From contig JBMNOI010000035.1 of assembly GCA_050942995.1 (NCBI GenBank), positions 1-31,461 of the forward strand: a stretch of DNA of 31,461 bases. Reading direction: 5' to 3'. The notes below the pieces were generated by a model. The model had not been told where the DNA came from and ran no database searches. It saw only the letters and a program-made list of their open reading frames with translations. Shown here in pieces: positions 7,637 to 15,724 of the stretch. The position numbers and the translations under genes were made by a program. This DNA comes from JBMNOI01 sp050942995 (GTDB lineage Bacteria; Chloroflexota; Anaerolineae; UBA1429). The first letter of the stretch is position 1. Each line of letters opens with the position of its first letter.

Positions 7637-8823
7637 AGGCCGACGAGATCAAGGCGCTGGACGATCAGTACGTATTGCACACCTATGCCCGGGCGCCGTT
7701 TGTGCTGGAACGAGGTGAGGGCGTGCGCGTGTTCGACACCGAGGGCAAGGGCTATCTCGATTTCGTCAGCGGGATTGCGGTCAACGCGCTGGGCTATGGC
7801 GATCCCGACGTGCTGCGGGCCATTCAGGAGCAATCGGCCCGGTTGATGCATACCTCCAACCTCTACCACACCGCCCCTCAGGCCCTCCTGGCGGAGAAAC
7901 TGGTGAACTCTTCGTTCGCCGACAAGGCCTTTTTCTGCAACTCGGGCACCGAGGCCGTCGAAGCGGCCCTCAAGTTCGCCCGCAAGTGGGCCAAGACTCA
8001 TCACGGTCCGGACAAGGTCAACGTCGTCTGCTTTAGCGGCGGCTTTCACGGGCGCACCATGGGCTCGCTGGCGGTCACGCCTCGCGCCCACTATCAGGAC
8101 CCTTTCCTGCCGTTGATGCCCGGCGCCGTGCTGGCCGAGTACAACAACCTGGCCTCGGCCGAGGCCGCCATCGATGACAGCACCTGCGCCTGTATCGTCG
8201 AGGTGGTGCAGGGTGAGGGCGGCGTGCACGCCGCCGATCCGGCTTTTCTCCGTGGCCTGCGCGACCTGTGCGACCGGCACAACGTGCTGTTGATCTATGA
8301 TGAGGTCCAGTCAGGCTTGGGGCGCACCGGCACGCTATGGGCGTACGAGCCCTATGGCGTCACCCCCGACATCATGACGGTCGCCAAGCCACTGGGCGGT
8401 GGGCTCCCCATCGGAACCACGCTGGTCACCCAGGCGGTGGCCGATTCGATCCAGCCGGGCGATCATGGCAGCACCTTTGCCGCCAACCCGGTCGCCTGTG
8501 CCGCCGCCAACGTCGTGTTCGACAAGATATCGAATCCCGCATTCCTTGAGCATGTGCGTTGGGCCGGCTCGTACCTGGAAGAGGGATTGATGGACCTGCA
8601 GCACAAGTATGACGTGATCCGCGAGATACGCGGCCGCGGCCTGATCTGGGGCATCGAAGCCGCCGCAGATGTGGCCCCTGCACTGCAGGCCTGCTACGAT
8701 CATGGCATGCTCACATGCAAAGCCGGCAACGAGGTTCTGCGTCTGTTGCCACCCCTTATTGTGGACCAGTCCGATCTGGACGAGGCGTTGGGTATCCTCG
8801 ACAAAGCCTTTGGAGTTATGTAA
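7633..8823 (+). CDS. argD: Acetylornithine aminotransferase
   Basis: A PLP-dependent class-III aminotransferase of 396 residues that converts N-acetylglutamate semialdehyde to N-acetylornithine. Visible landmarks are CNSGTEAVEAALK (about 102-114, cofactor phosphate), FSGGFHGRT, IYDEVQSGLGRTG (Asp223 for the pyridine nitrogen) and VAKPLGGGLPIG, whose Lys252 forms the Schiff base. The operon context supports acetylornithine rather than GABA or ornithine as the substrate; succinyldiaminopimelate activity, common in this family, is possible too. It overlaps argB by 4 nt and the next gene by 1 nt (TAATG). Confidence 0.95.
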   Translation: MKADEIKALDDQYVLHTYARAPFVLERGEGVRVFDTEGKGYLDFVSGIAVNALGYGDPDVLRAIQEQSARLMHTSNLYHTAPQALLAEKLVNSSFADKAFFCNSGTEAVEAALKFARKWAKTHHGPDKVNVVCFSGGFHGRTMGSLAVTPRAHYQDPFLPLMPGAVLAEYNNLASAEAAIDDSTCACIVEVVQGEGGVHAADPAFLRGLRDLCDRHNVLLIYDEVQSGLGRTGTLWAYEPYGVTPDIMTVAKPLGGGLPIGTTLVTQAVADSIQPGDHGSTFAANPVACAAANVVFDKISNPAFLEHVRWAGSYLEEGLMDLQHKYDVIREIRGRGLIWGIEAAADVAPALQACYDHGMLTCKAGNEVLRLLPPLIVDQSDLDEALGILDKAFGVM

Positions 8824-9377
8824 TGGGACAAGAGATTGAAGTCGCGACCTCTATCCAGGGGGCGGCACAGGATGTGTCGACCGACGACACGGCCCGGATG
8901 GTCATTCGCAAGGCGGTTGTGGGCGACGTGCCGGCTATCGCCGCGCTGGTGAACGCCTTTGCCAGCGCCCAGCAAATGCTCCCTCGCTCGCATCACCAGC
9001 TCTATCAGAACATTCGCGATTTTCTGGTAGCCACCATCGATGGCACCGTGGTCGGGTGCGGCGCGCTGCACATCGTCTGGGATAATATCGGCGAAGTGCG
9101 CTCTCTGGCTGTAAGCAGCGACTGGCAGGGCCGGGGGATCGGCCGACGCATCGTGCAGGAACTGCTGGACGAGGCGGTCGAACTGGGGTTGCCCAAGGCG
9201 TTCGCCCTGACCTATCAACAGGCCTTCTTTGAACGGATGGGCTTTTCCGTGGTGCCGCGAGAGACGCTGCCCCACAAAATCTGGGGCGACTGCCTGGACT
9301 GCCCACGTTTCCCCAACTGTGACGAAATTGCCATGATCATCGATCTCGAACCCAAGGAGCGGCAGGATGAAGGATGA
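8823..9377 (+). CDS. GNAT acetyltransferase, probable short N-acetylglutamate synthase
   Basis: The 184-residue protein is a single GNAT domain: an N-terminal lead of about 25 residues, MVIRKAVVGDVPAIAALVNAF, the acetyl-CoA loop SDWQGRGIGRRIVQELL, and FFERMGFSVV. It lies inside the arg operon, overlapping argD by 1 nt and argG by 11 nt, so it very likely supplies N-acetylglutamate, the first intermediate. Stand-alone short ArgA enzymes of this kind are known in bacteria lacking the kinase-fused form. The C-terminal segment DCLDCPRFPNCDEIAM, with three Cys, is typical of this subgroup and may bind metal, but that is unproven. No argJ is present in the operon, which fits a need for a dedicated synthase. 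Confidence 0.85.
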   Translation: MGQEIEVATSIQGAAQDVSTDDTARMVIRKAVVGDVPAIAALVNAFASAQQMLPRSHHQLYQNIRDFLVATIDGTVVGCGALHIVWDNIGEVRSLAVSSDWQGRGIGRRIVQELLDEAVELGLPKAFALTYQQAFFERMGFSVVPRETLPHKIWGDCLDCPRFPNCDEIAMIIDLEPKERQDEG

Positions 9378-10626
9378 AGTAAAAAAGTGTGTACTGGCCT
9401 ATTCAGGCGGGCTGGACACCTCCATTATCGTCCCCTGGCTAAAAGAGAACTATGGCTGTGAAGTGATCTGTGTCACCGCCAATCTGGGCCAGGACGATGA
9501 ACTGGACGGGCTGGAGGCCAAGGCCATCGCCAGCGGCGCCAGCAAGGTCTATGTCGAGGATCTGCGCGGCGAGTTTGTGTCGGACTATATCTTTCCCACC
9601 CTCAAGGCCGGCGCCGTATACGAACGCGAGTACCTGCTGGGTACCTCCTTCGCCCGCCCCATCATCGCCAAGCACATGGTCGAGATCGCCGAGCTGGAGG
9701 GCGCCGATGCTGTGGCTCACGGATGCACCGGCAAAGGAAACGATCAGGTGCGGTTCGAGCTGACCTTCAAGGCACTCAATCCCCGGCTCAAGGTCATCGC
9801 CCCGTGGCGCGAGTGGAATATCCGCTCGCGTGAGGACGCGCTAGAGTATGCCGCGGCGCACAATGTGCCGGTGAAGCAGAGCCGCCGCTCCATCTATTCC
9901 CGCGACCGCAATATCTGGCACGTCTCGCACGAGGGCGGTGAACTGGAGGATCCCTGGGAAGAGCCTCGAGAAGAGATGTTTATGCTCACCGTATCGCCCG
10001 AAGCCGCGCCCGATGAGCCCGCTTATGTCGAGCTGGACTTTCGCCAGGGCGTGCCCGTGCGGCTGAACGGCACCAGCATGGGGCCGGTAGAGCTTCTCAC
10101 CGCGCTGAACGAACTGGCCGGCGCCCACGGTGTCGGTCGCGTCGACATGGTCGAGAACCGACTGGTGGGCATCAAGTCTCGCGGTGTGTACGAGACGCCG
10201 GGTGGTACCGTCCTCTATACCGCGCTGCGCGGGCTGGAGAGCCTGGTGCTGGACGGCGAGACGATGCATTATAAGGATGAGGTGGCCCTCAAGTACGCCG
10301 ATATGGTCTACTATGGGCGCTGGTTCACGCCGCTGCGCGAAGCGCTGGACGCCTTTGTGGACAAGATCGCCGAGCCGGTCACCGGTCGCGTGCGCGTCAA
10401 GTTGTACAAGGGCAGCTGCACCGTGGTGGGCCGTCAATCGCCCTATAGTCTCTATCGCGAGGATTACGCCACTTTTGGCGAGGACAATGTTTATGACCAG
10501 TCCGACGCCGAGGGCTTTATCAACCTGTACGGCCTTTCGATGAAGGTGCGGGCCCTGCTAAGCATCGAAGGGCTGGGCCGCACCGAGGTCGAGGTGCCCG
10601 ACTATTCCGAGTTCAAGCGAGACTAG
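9367..10626 (+). CDS. argG: Argininosuccinate synthase
   Basis: Joins citrulline and aspartate using ATP, giving argininosuccinate. The 419-residue protein begins with the PP-loop motif LAYSGGLDTSI (about 9-19), followed by VTANLGQDDELDGLEAKA, the HGCTGKGNDQVRFE segment and SIYSRDRNIWHVSHEGGELEDP, all typical of ArgG. The start at ATG 9367 lies inside the end of the GNAT gene with GGCAGG just upstream. argH begins one base after its stop codon. Confidence 0.98.
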   Translation: MKDEVKKCVLAYSGGLDTSIIVPWLKENYGCEVICVTANLGQDDELDGLEAKAIASGASKVYVEDLRGEFVSDYIFPTLKAGAVYEREYLLGTSFARPIIAKHMVEIAELEGADAVAHGCTGKGNDQVRFELTFKALNPRLKVIAPWREWNIRSREDALEYAAAHNVPVKQSRRSIYSRDRNIWHVSHEGGELEDPWEEPREEMFMLTVSPEAAPDEPAYVELDFRQGVPVRLNGTSMGPVELLTALNELAGAHGVGRVDMVENRLVGIKSRGVYETPGGTVLYTALRGLESLVLDGETMHYKDEVALKYADMVYYGRWFTPLREALDAFVDKIAEPVTGRVRVKLYKGSCTVVGRQSPYSLYREDYATFGEDNVYDQSDAEGFINLYGLSMKVRALLSIEGLGRTEVEVPDYSEFKRD

Positions 10627-10627
10627 G

Positions 10628-11998
10628 ATGATGGCCAGGTTGTGGGGAGGACGCTTTAGCGGCGTCACCGACGAGTTGATGTGGGCCTTTAACGCCTCTA
10701 TCGATATCGATCGCCGGATGGCGGCGGCCGATGTTCGCGGCAGCATCGCCTACGCCCGCGCGCTGGCGCGGGCCGGCGTGCTAACCGAAGCAGAGCGCGA
10801 TGAGCTGGTGAACGGTCTGGAGCAGGTGGCGGCCGAGTTCGAAGCAGGCACCTTTGCCTATGCCCCATCGGACGAGGACATTCACACCGCGGTGGAACGT
10901 CGCCTGGGCGAGTTGATCGGCCCGGTGGCCGGCAAGCTCCATACCGGCCGCAGCCGCAACGATCAAGTGGCCACCGATGTACGCCTGTTTCTGATAAAGG
11001 CGCTGGCCGAGATGGACGGCGCCCTGTCTACCGTGCAGGCGGCCATGGTGCGGCGAGCCGAGGAGCATCTGGACGTCATCATGCCCGGCTACACCCACCT
11101 GCAGCCCGCCCAGCCGGTGCGGTTCAGTCACTGGCTGATGAGCTACTTCTGGATGCTGCAGCGAGATCGGGAGCGACTGGCCGATGCGCTGCGCCGCGTG
11201 CGCCGTTGCCCACTGGGAGCCGGCGCACTGGCCGGCAACACCTACGGCATCGACCGCGAGGCGCTGGCCCGCGATCTGGGTTTCGACGGCATCACTGAGA
11301 ACAGCATCGATGCGGTGAGCGACCGCGACATGATCGTCGAAGTACTGAGTTGGGGGGCGCTGGTGGGCACGCACCTGAGCCGACTGGCCGAGGATCTCAT
11401 CATCTATTCCAGCGTAGAATATGGCTTTTTGCGGCTGGACGAGCGCTATACCACCGGATCGAGCATCATGCCGCAAAAGCGCAACCCCGATAGCATGGAA
11501 CTGGTGCGCGGCAAGACCGGCCGTCTGGTGGGCAACCTGACGCGCATGCTGGTGGTGACCAAAGGCATCCCCTCCTCCTACGATAAGGATTTGCAGGAGG
11601 ACAAGGAGCCGCTGTTCGATACGCTGGACACTCTGGCGATGGTGTTGCCCATCGTCGGCGGCGTCATCGACACGCTGGAGCTGCGGCCCGAGGCCATGCG
11701 GGCGGCGCTGGACGACGCTATGCTGGCCACCGATCTGGCCGACTATCTGGCGCGGCGGGGCATGCCCTTCCGCCAGGCTCACCATCTGGTAGGGCAGGCA
11801 GTGGCCGCCGCCGAGAGTCGGGGATTGACGCTGCGCACCCTGTCCTACGAGGTCTATCGCGAGATATCGGCCGAGTTCGACGAGGACATGGTCGCCGTGC
11901 TGGATTTCGAAGCCTCGGTCGAGGCGCGAGATGTGGCCGGCGGCACGGCGCGCGCCGCGGTGATAGAGCAGATCGAGAAGGCCAGGGCGCTGCTGTAA
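10628..11998 (+). CDS. argH: Argininosuccinate lyase
   Basis: Final step: cleaves argininosuccinate to arginine and fumarate. The 456-residue protein starts MMARLWGGRFSG, as in the family, and has LHTGRSRNDQVATD, GYTHLQPAQPV and the superfamily signature GSSIMPQKRNPD with the catalytic serine at 278/279. Either ATG 10628 or 10631 could be used; the family usually begins with the second. It closes the operon and is followed after 16 bp by a strong hairpin. Genes for steps 5 and 6 (argE or argJ, argF) are not in the window. Confidence 0.98.
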   Translation: MMARLWGGRFSGVTDELMWAFNASIDIDRRMAAADVRGSIAYARALARAGVLTEAERDELVNGLEQVAAEFEAGTFAYAPSDEDIHTAVERRLGELIGPVAGKLHTGRSRNDQVATDVRLFLIKALAEMDGALSTVQAAMVRRAEEHLDVIMPGYTHLQPAQPVRFSHWLMSYFWMLQRDRERLADALRRVRRCPLGAGALAGNTYGIDREALARDLGFDGITENSIDAVSDRDMIVEVLSWGALVGTHLSRLAEDLIIYSSVEYGFLRLDERYTTGSSIMPQKRNPDSMELVRGKTGRLVGNLTRMLVVTKGIPSSYDKDLQEDKEPLFDTLDTLAMVLPIVGGVIDTLELRPEAMRAALDDAMLATDLADYLARRGMPFRQAHHLVGQAVAAAESRGLTLRTLSYEVYREISAEFDEDMVAVLDFEASVEARDVAGGTARAAVIEQIEKARALL

Positions 11999-12014
11999 AA
12001 GATACGGTATGAGA

Positions 12015-12050
12015 CGAGGGGCTGCGGAGTGAATCCGCAGCCCCTCGTTT
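12015..12050 (+). terminator. Terminator hairpin at the end of the arg operon
   Basis: A perfect 14-bp stem (12015-12028 with 12034-12047, loop GTGAA) is followed by only three T residues. It lies between convergent genes and may act in both directions. Confidence 0.75.
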
Positions 12051-12071
12051 GCTATGTACTGGTGAAATGCT

Positions 12072-13232
12072 CTACTCGTCGCTCAGCCGGTTCTCGTGGA
12101 TATAGTCCCACACCAGCTTGTAGCCCATGCCGGGGGCGTCGGGCACGCGCACCATCCCGTCTTTATCCATGGGATCGCACAGTTCCTCCAGATAGGGCAG
12201 CGGCTCGTCATAGTCTATCCCCGGCGCCTCCAGTCCCCGCTCGTAGTAGAGGCAGGTATCCTCGCTGGATGCGCCCAGCATCTGCAGATTGCCAAAACCG
12301 CTCATGTGCATCTCACACTTGACGCCATAGGCTTCGCACACGGCGGCGGCCTTGCGGCAACCGGTGATGCCGCCGCGCAGCACATCGATGCGGCTCATAT
12401 CCGAGGCGCCGCGCAATACCCAATCGGCGCGAGAGAACACGCTACCGGCCGTGATCTCGGGCGAGCAGATGGCGATATCCAGCTCGCGACACAGGCGCAC
12501 GTACGATTCGACGCGATATTCGGGCATAGGATGCTCGTACCAGTAAAAGTTGAGCCTCTCCAACTCGCGGCCCACCGTCAGCGCCTCCTCGTACGAGACA
12601 TAGGTGCCCCAGGGGTCGAACATCAGCACCATATCGTCGCCCACACGTTCGCGCACGGCGCGACAGATCTCGATATCGTGCTCGATATGCGAGGGCCGGC
12701 CCGGCGCGCGCCGGCCGGTCTCGGGATCCCAAAAGTAGTAGGGGTGGATTTTGTACGCTTTGTAACCACGTCGGGCGCACTCGGCGGCATGCTCGGCATA
12801 CTCTTCGGGCGTGCCCATATTGGGATAGGTGCTGGCATAGGCCTTGACCCGATCGCGGCAACCGCCCATCAGCTTGTAGATCGGCACGCCAAACGCCTGT
12901 CCCTGAAGATCCCACAGCGCCATATCGATGACGCTGAGGATATTCTCGCGCACATTGGCCACCCACATCCACTGCCAGAACTTTTCGCGATCAAAGGGGT
13001 CCTGCCCCACGAGCATGGATTGGACGAAGCGGCGGACGGCGGCGCGATCCTCCGGCGGCAACCCCTCCTGATCTCCATGATTGTAGCCGCCAAGATAGTG
13101 CCCTTCTACACCCTCGTCGGTGATAATGCGGGTCAACGTCTGCACCGTCTCGCGCTCGGGCAGCACCTGCCCGGCGGAGAACCCCTTGCGCATCACGCGG
13201 AACGGGATAATGTCGACATCGACGATCTTCAT
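12072..13232 (-). CDS. Mandelate racemase/muconate lactonizing-type enolase superfamily protein
   Basis: A 386-residue enolase-superfamily enzyme: N-terminal capping domain (MKIVDVDIIPFRV) and a barrel with the metal ligands in MFDPWGTY (Asp), WYEHPMPE (Glu) and SPEITAG (Glu). The second-strand motif is K-I-H (in YKAYKIHPYY) rather than K-x-K, and a His/Asp pair is suggested by RIDVLRGG and EMHMSGFG, so it belongs with acid-sugar dehydratases or racemases that abstract a proton next to a carboxylate. The substrate is unknown. Start choice: ATG 13232 has GGAGG 6 nt upstream; the in-frame ATG 13244 does not. The open frame continues upstream across the next gene, but that extension has no family similarity and overlaps a better gene. 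Confidence 0.85.
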   Translation of the reverse strand: MKIVDVDIIPFRVMRKGFSAGQVLPERETVQTLTRIITDEGVEGHYLGGYNHGDQEGLPPEDRAAVRRFVQSMLVGQDPFDREKFWQWMWVANVRENILSVIDMALWDLQGQAFGVPIYKLMGGCRDRVKAYASTYPNMGTPEEYAEHAAECARRGYKAYKIHPYYFWDPETGRRAPGRPSHIEHDIEICRAVRERVGDDMVLMFDPWGTYVSYEEALTVGRELERLNFYWYEHPMPEYRVESYVRLCRELDIAICSPEITAGSVFSRADWVLRGASDMSRIDVLRGGITGCRKAAAVCEAYGVKCEMHMSGFGNLQMLGASSEDTCLYYERGLEAPGIDYDEPLPYLEELCDPMDKDGMVRVPDAPGMGYKLVWDYIHENRLSDE

Positions 13233-13284
13233 AAAGCCCTCCATATCGGGTGGTGACGCCATGTTCGGCGCGGCGGATGGGCCT

Positions 13285-13313
13285 ATTCTAGACAGTCGCA
13301 GATGGAGAGGCAA
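13285..13313 (-). promoter_or_regulatory. Promoter of the enolase-superfamily gene
   Basis: Leftward TTGCCT (13313-13308) and TAGAAT (13290-13285) with a 17-bp spacer, about 50 bp before the start codon. Confidence 0.55.
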
Positions 13314-13327
13314 GGGGGAATAGAAAG

Positions 13328-13354
13328 GCCGGGGTTGCCCGTGACAGCCCCGGC
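13328..13354 (-). terminator. Hairpin terminator of the Cys-rich gene
   Basis: A 10-bp stem (13328-13337 with 13345-13354, one G-T pair). Read leftward it is followed shortly by a T-rich CTTTCTATT, giving a weak intrinsic terminator between the Cys-rich gene and the enolase promoter. Confidence 0.5.
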
Positions 13355-13390
13355 GAGAGGTGTGAGTAGCGCCAAGAATCGACCGGCGCG

Positions 13391-13972
13391 TCAGTCGACG
13401 TAGGGCAGGCGGAAGACACAACCCTGCGTGCCGCCGCTGGAGAGGGCCGAGGAGACGGTCTCGCAGTTCAGCGCGCGACCCAGGGCGGTCTGCAGATGAT
13501 GCTTGGCATGTCCGCCGCAGCAGTAGCAGTAGGTCACCGAGATCGGCTCTTGCGCCTGGCGCAGGCACACACAACGATACGATTCCTGTCCATCGGGGAA
13601 GAACCGCACCATCAGGCTGCCGTCGGCCTTGACGGTCACCGAATGGCCGAACACATATTTGGCCTCGTTCGCCGCCGCGATGCGCTCCTCCAGCGTGGCG
13701 TACTGTTTCGCAATGCCCCGGGTGATCTTGAGCCGCTTGCCACCCAGGCAACAAGCGCAGGATTCGCGCACGGCGCGCCGGGTGTCGAGATCGAGCAGAT
13801 CGTCCATGCGGTGCATGGCCTCGCCCAGCCAGGCCGCCTTTTTCTGTGGCGTGGTGCTCGCCCGAATCTCTTCCCCTCCGGCCATGATCTGCGCGATGAT
13901 GGCGGGATCAATACCCGCCGCTTCGAGGCCCCGATTCAGTCTTTCGATGCGCCCGTACTCGTAACGCTTCAT
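13391..13972 (-). CDS. Cysteine-rich hypothetical protein
   Basis: This 193-residue soluble protein has an N-terminal helical half and a Cys-rich second half: CACC in the middle, then CVCL and CYCCGGHAKHH, and later Cys in ALNCETV and GCVFRLP. The spacing suggests a metal or Fe-S site or a redox-active cluster. It faintly recalls the uncharacterised DUF6144-type family, but I am not sure and no function is known. The ATG at 13972 has AAGGAA 3-8 nt upstream. It has its own promoter (14076-14105) and terminator, so it is probably transcribed alone. Confidence 0.75.
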   Translation of the reverse strand: MKRYEYGRIERLNRGLEAAGIDPAIIAQIMAGGEEIRASTTPQKKAAWLGEAMHRMDDLLDLDTRRAVRESCACCLGGKRLKITRGIAKQYATLEERIAAANEAKYVFGHSVTVKADGSLMVRFFPDGQESYRCVCLRQAQEPISVTYCYCCGGHAKHHLQTALGRALNCETVSSALSSGGTQGCVFRLPYVD

Positions 13973-14048
13973 GATTCCTTGCTTTCGAGCGTCACACCCG
14001 CGCCCCTGTGATCGACGGACACACGATGAGGTTCAGATGTGGAACCGT

Positions 14049-14105
14049 GTCGCCCGGCTGTGACCGGGCGACGCCATTATAGAGCGATGATCGGCATGGC
14101 GTAAA
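14049..14105 (-). promoter_or_regulatory. Promoter with a palindrome at +1 (Cys-rich gene)
   Basis: Leftward, a consensus TATAAT (14081-14076) is preceded by TTTACG (14105-14100) with an 18-bp spacer. Immediately downstream, covering the predicted start and early transcript, is a perfect 9-bp inverted repeat: GTCGCCCGG (14049-14057) and CCGGGCGAC (14064-14072), loop CTGTGA. It could be a repressor operator or a 5' mRNA hairpin. Confidence 0.6.
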
Positions 14106-14139
14106 GCGGGATGATTCGGGCCGACGCTCTCGCTTTTGC

Positions 14140-14931
14140 CTAGCTCGACGCACTGGCGTAACGGCGCAGGCCGGCACGGAAGAGGATCGACGCGCCCACC
14201 AGCAACCCCATCGCCAGCGCTACACTACCGGCCAGCATCCCCGGTGAAAGTCGGCCCGTCAGGGCCTCCGCCGGCACGGTGGTGATAATGCCCACCGGCA
14301 CCACCCAGGTCAACACCAGACGCAACCAGCCGGGGTAAAGCCCCACCGGATAGCGCGCCATCTGCATGATACCGCCGAATACCCAGGTGAGCAACAGGCC
14401 GGGGCTCCAGAAGATAAGGGCCGTAAAAGCCAGCAAGATGGCGTACAACACCACGATGCCCGCCCCCAATGCCACGGCGAACGAGAGCGCCTGCCCGGCG
14501 GTGATCGTCTGCCCGGCGCGGGCCACGCTGTGCACAATCACGCCCAGCCCCAGCGCCAGATCGATTAGGGCCAGAAAACGCCACTGCCTGAAGGTGACCA
14601 TGAACTGGGTGCCGATCGGCCGCAACAGGGTAAAGTCCAGGCGGCCGGTCCAGACGTCCCCCTCCATACCGGCCAGCGAATCGAGACCCGGGCCGATGAA
14701 AAGGCGGCGCAGCGCCTCGGCGGTGAGATAGACGCCCAGAAGCGTCAGCGTGCCGGCCATATCCCAGCCCCGCACCGTCTCGGTCTGGCCGAACAACACC
14801 ATCACACCCATAACGCCGGTGCCCAATCCTAGCAGTGAGTGCAGTATAGAGATGTAAAAATTGGACCGATAGGCCATCTCCGCCTGAAGTGAGACCCGAA
14901 TGAACTGCCCGATGAGCCACAGATAACGCAT
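14140..14931 (-). CDS. ABC-2-type exporter permease (COG3694-like)
   Basis: A 263-residue integral membrane protein with about six hydrophobic helices, starting MRYLWLIGQFIRVSLQAEMAYRSNFYIS, which is characteristic of one of two unequal permeases in ABC-2 triads of the COG4586/COG4587/COG3694 type. The conserved central segment (GDVWTGRLDFTLLRPIGTQF) is present. It is the last gene of the exporter operon, beginning 1 nt after the stop of the other permease. The substrate is unknown; related systems export toxic compounds. Confidence 0.85.
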   Translation of the reverse strand: MRYLWLIGQFIRVSLQAEMAYRSNFYISILHSLLGLGTGVMGVMVLFGQTETVRGWDMAGTLTLLGVYLTAEALRRLFIGPGLDSLAGMEGDVWTGRLDFTLLRPIGTQFMVTFRQWRFLALIDLALGLGVIVHSVARAGQTITAGQALSFAVALGAGIVVLYAILLAFTALIFWSPGLLLTWVFGGIMQMARYPVGLYPGWLRLVLTWVVPVGIITTVPAEALTGRLSPGMLAGSVALAMGLLVGASILFRAGLRRYASASS

Positions 14932-14932
14932 A

Positions 14933-15724
14933 TCAGCCTCCCACTGCCGTATAGCGACGCAACCCCAAGCGCCAGAGAACGGCGTAGAGCGCCACCGAAA
15001 CCAGCAACCACGCCACCTGGATGATAAACCCCGTCGCCACCTGAGCGGGCGAAAGGGTTCCGTTCAGCACCTCCACCGGAAAGCCCAACATGTAGCGAAA
15101 AGGCAACACCGTAGCCGCCGCGCGCAGCGCACCGGGCAGCATCTGCACCGGCGCCACCTGCCCGGCCAGCAGAAACACCAGCGAATCCTGCACCGCCAGC
15201 AAAGCATTGGCCCGCGTCGCCCAAAAGGCCAGCAGCGCTAGCCAGTAGCCCCAGAAAAAACGCAACGCCCAGGCCATGAGCAATGCCGGCACGAAATTCG
15301 CCGCGTCGGCCCACGTCCACTGCACCTGCGGGCGTAATATCAACGCTAAAAGCAGCGTCACCGGAAGGACAAAGGTCATATAGACCACTTTGCCCGCCAC
15401 CTCGTCGGCCAGAGTTTGGAAAAAGGGCGAGATGGGGCGCAACAGCCGGGCGTTCATGCCGCCGCTCCGGATCACGTCGCCTACTGTCCAGTTGTTCTGA
15501 GAGTAGGTGAGCTGGTTCACCACGATGAGCACCAGGTAATAGACGACAAAGGCATCCTGCGTCATACCGCCGATGCTGCCATCTCCGGCAGCGGTGGACC
15601 AGACGAACAGGTAGATGAGCGGTGGGATCATCCAGCCAAAGGCCAGAATGAAAAAGAATCCCCGGCTCGGCATCCAGGAGGCCCAGGTGTGCACGATCAT
15701 GGCCCAACCCGCGCGCAGGTTCAC
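14933..15724 (-). CDS. ABC-2-type exporter permease (COG4587-like)
   Basis: A 263-residue membrane protein, paralogous in layout to its neighbour, with about six helices. Landmarks are the N-terminal helix RGFFFILAFGWMIPPLIYLFVW, the central VGDVIRSGGMNARLLRPISPFF, which parallels the partner's 'TLLRPIG' segment, and the distal VLFLLAGQVAP-type helices. Its start overlaps the ATPase stop by 4 nt, showing tight coupling. Together the two permeases would form a heterodimeric channel. Confidence 0.85.
   Translation of the reverse strand: MNLRAGWAMIVHTWASWMPSRGFFFILAFGWMIPPLIYLFVWSTAAGDGSIGGMTQDAFVVYYLVLIVVNQLTYSQNNWTVGDVIRSGGMNARLLRPISPFFQTLADEVAGKVVYMTFVLPVTLLLALILRPQVQWTWADAANFVPALLMAWALRFFWGYWLALLAFWATRANALLAVQDSLVFLLAGQVAPVQMLPGALRAAATVLPFRYMLGFPVEVLNGTLSPAQVATGFIIQVAWLLVSVALYAVLWRLGLRRYTAVGG

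Noticed and set aside
10781..11785. Long open frame opposite argH
   Set aside because: His/Gln-rich antisense product of a high-GC gene; argH is certain.
13233..13754. N-terminal extension of the enolase-superfamily frame
   Set aside because: The extra 170 codons overlap the Cys-rich gene in another frame and have no similarity; GGAGG before 13232 supports the short start.
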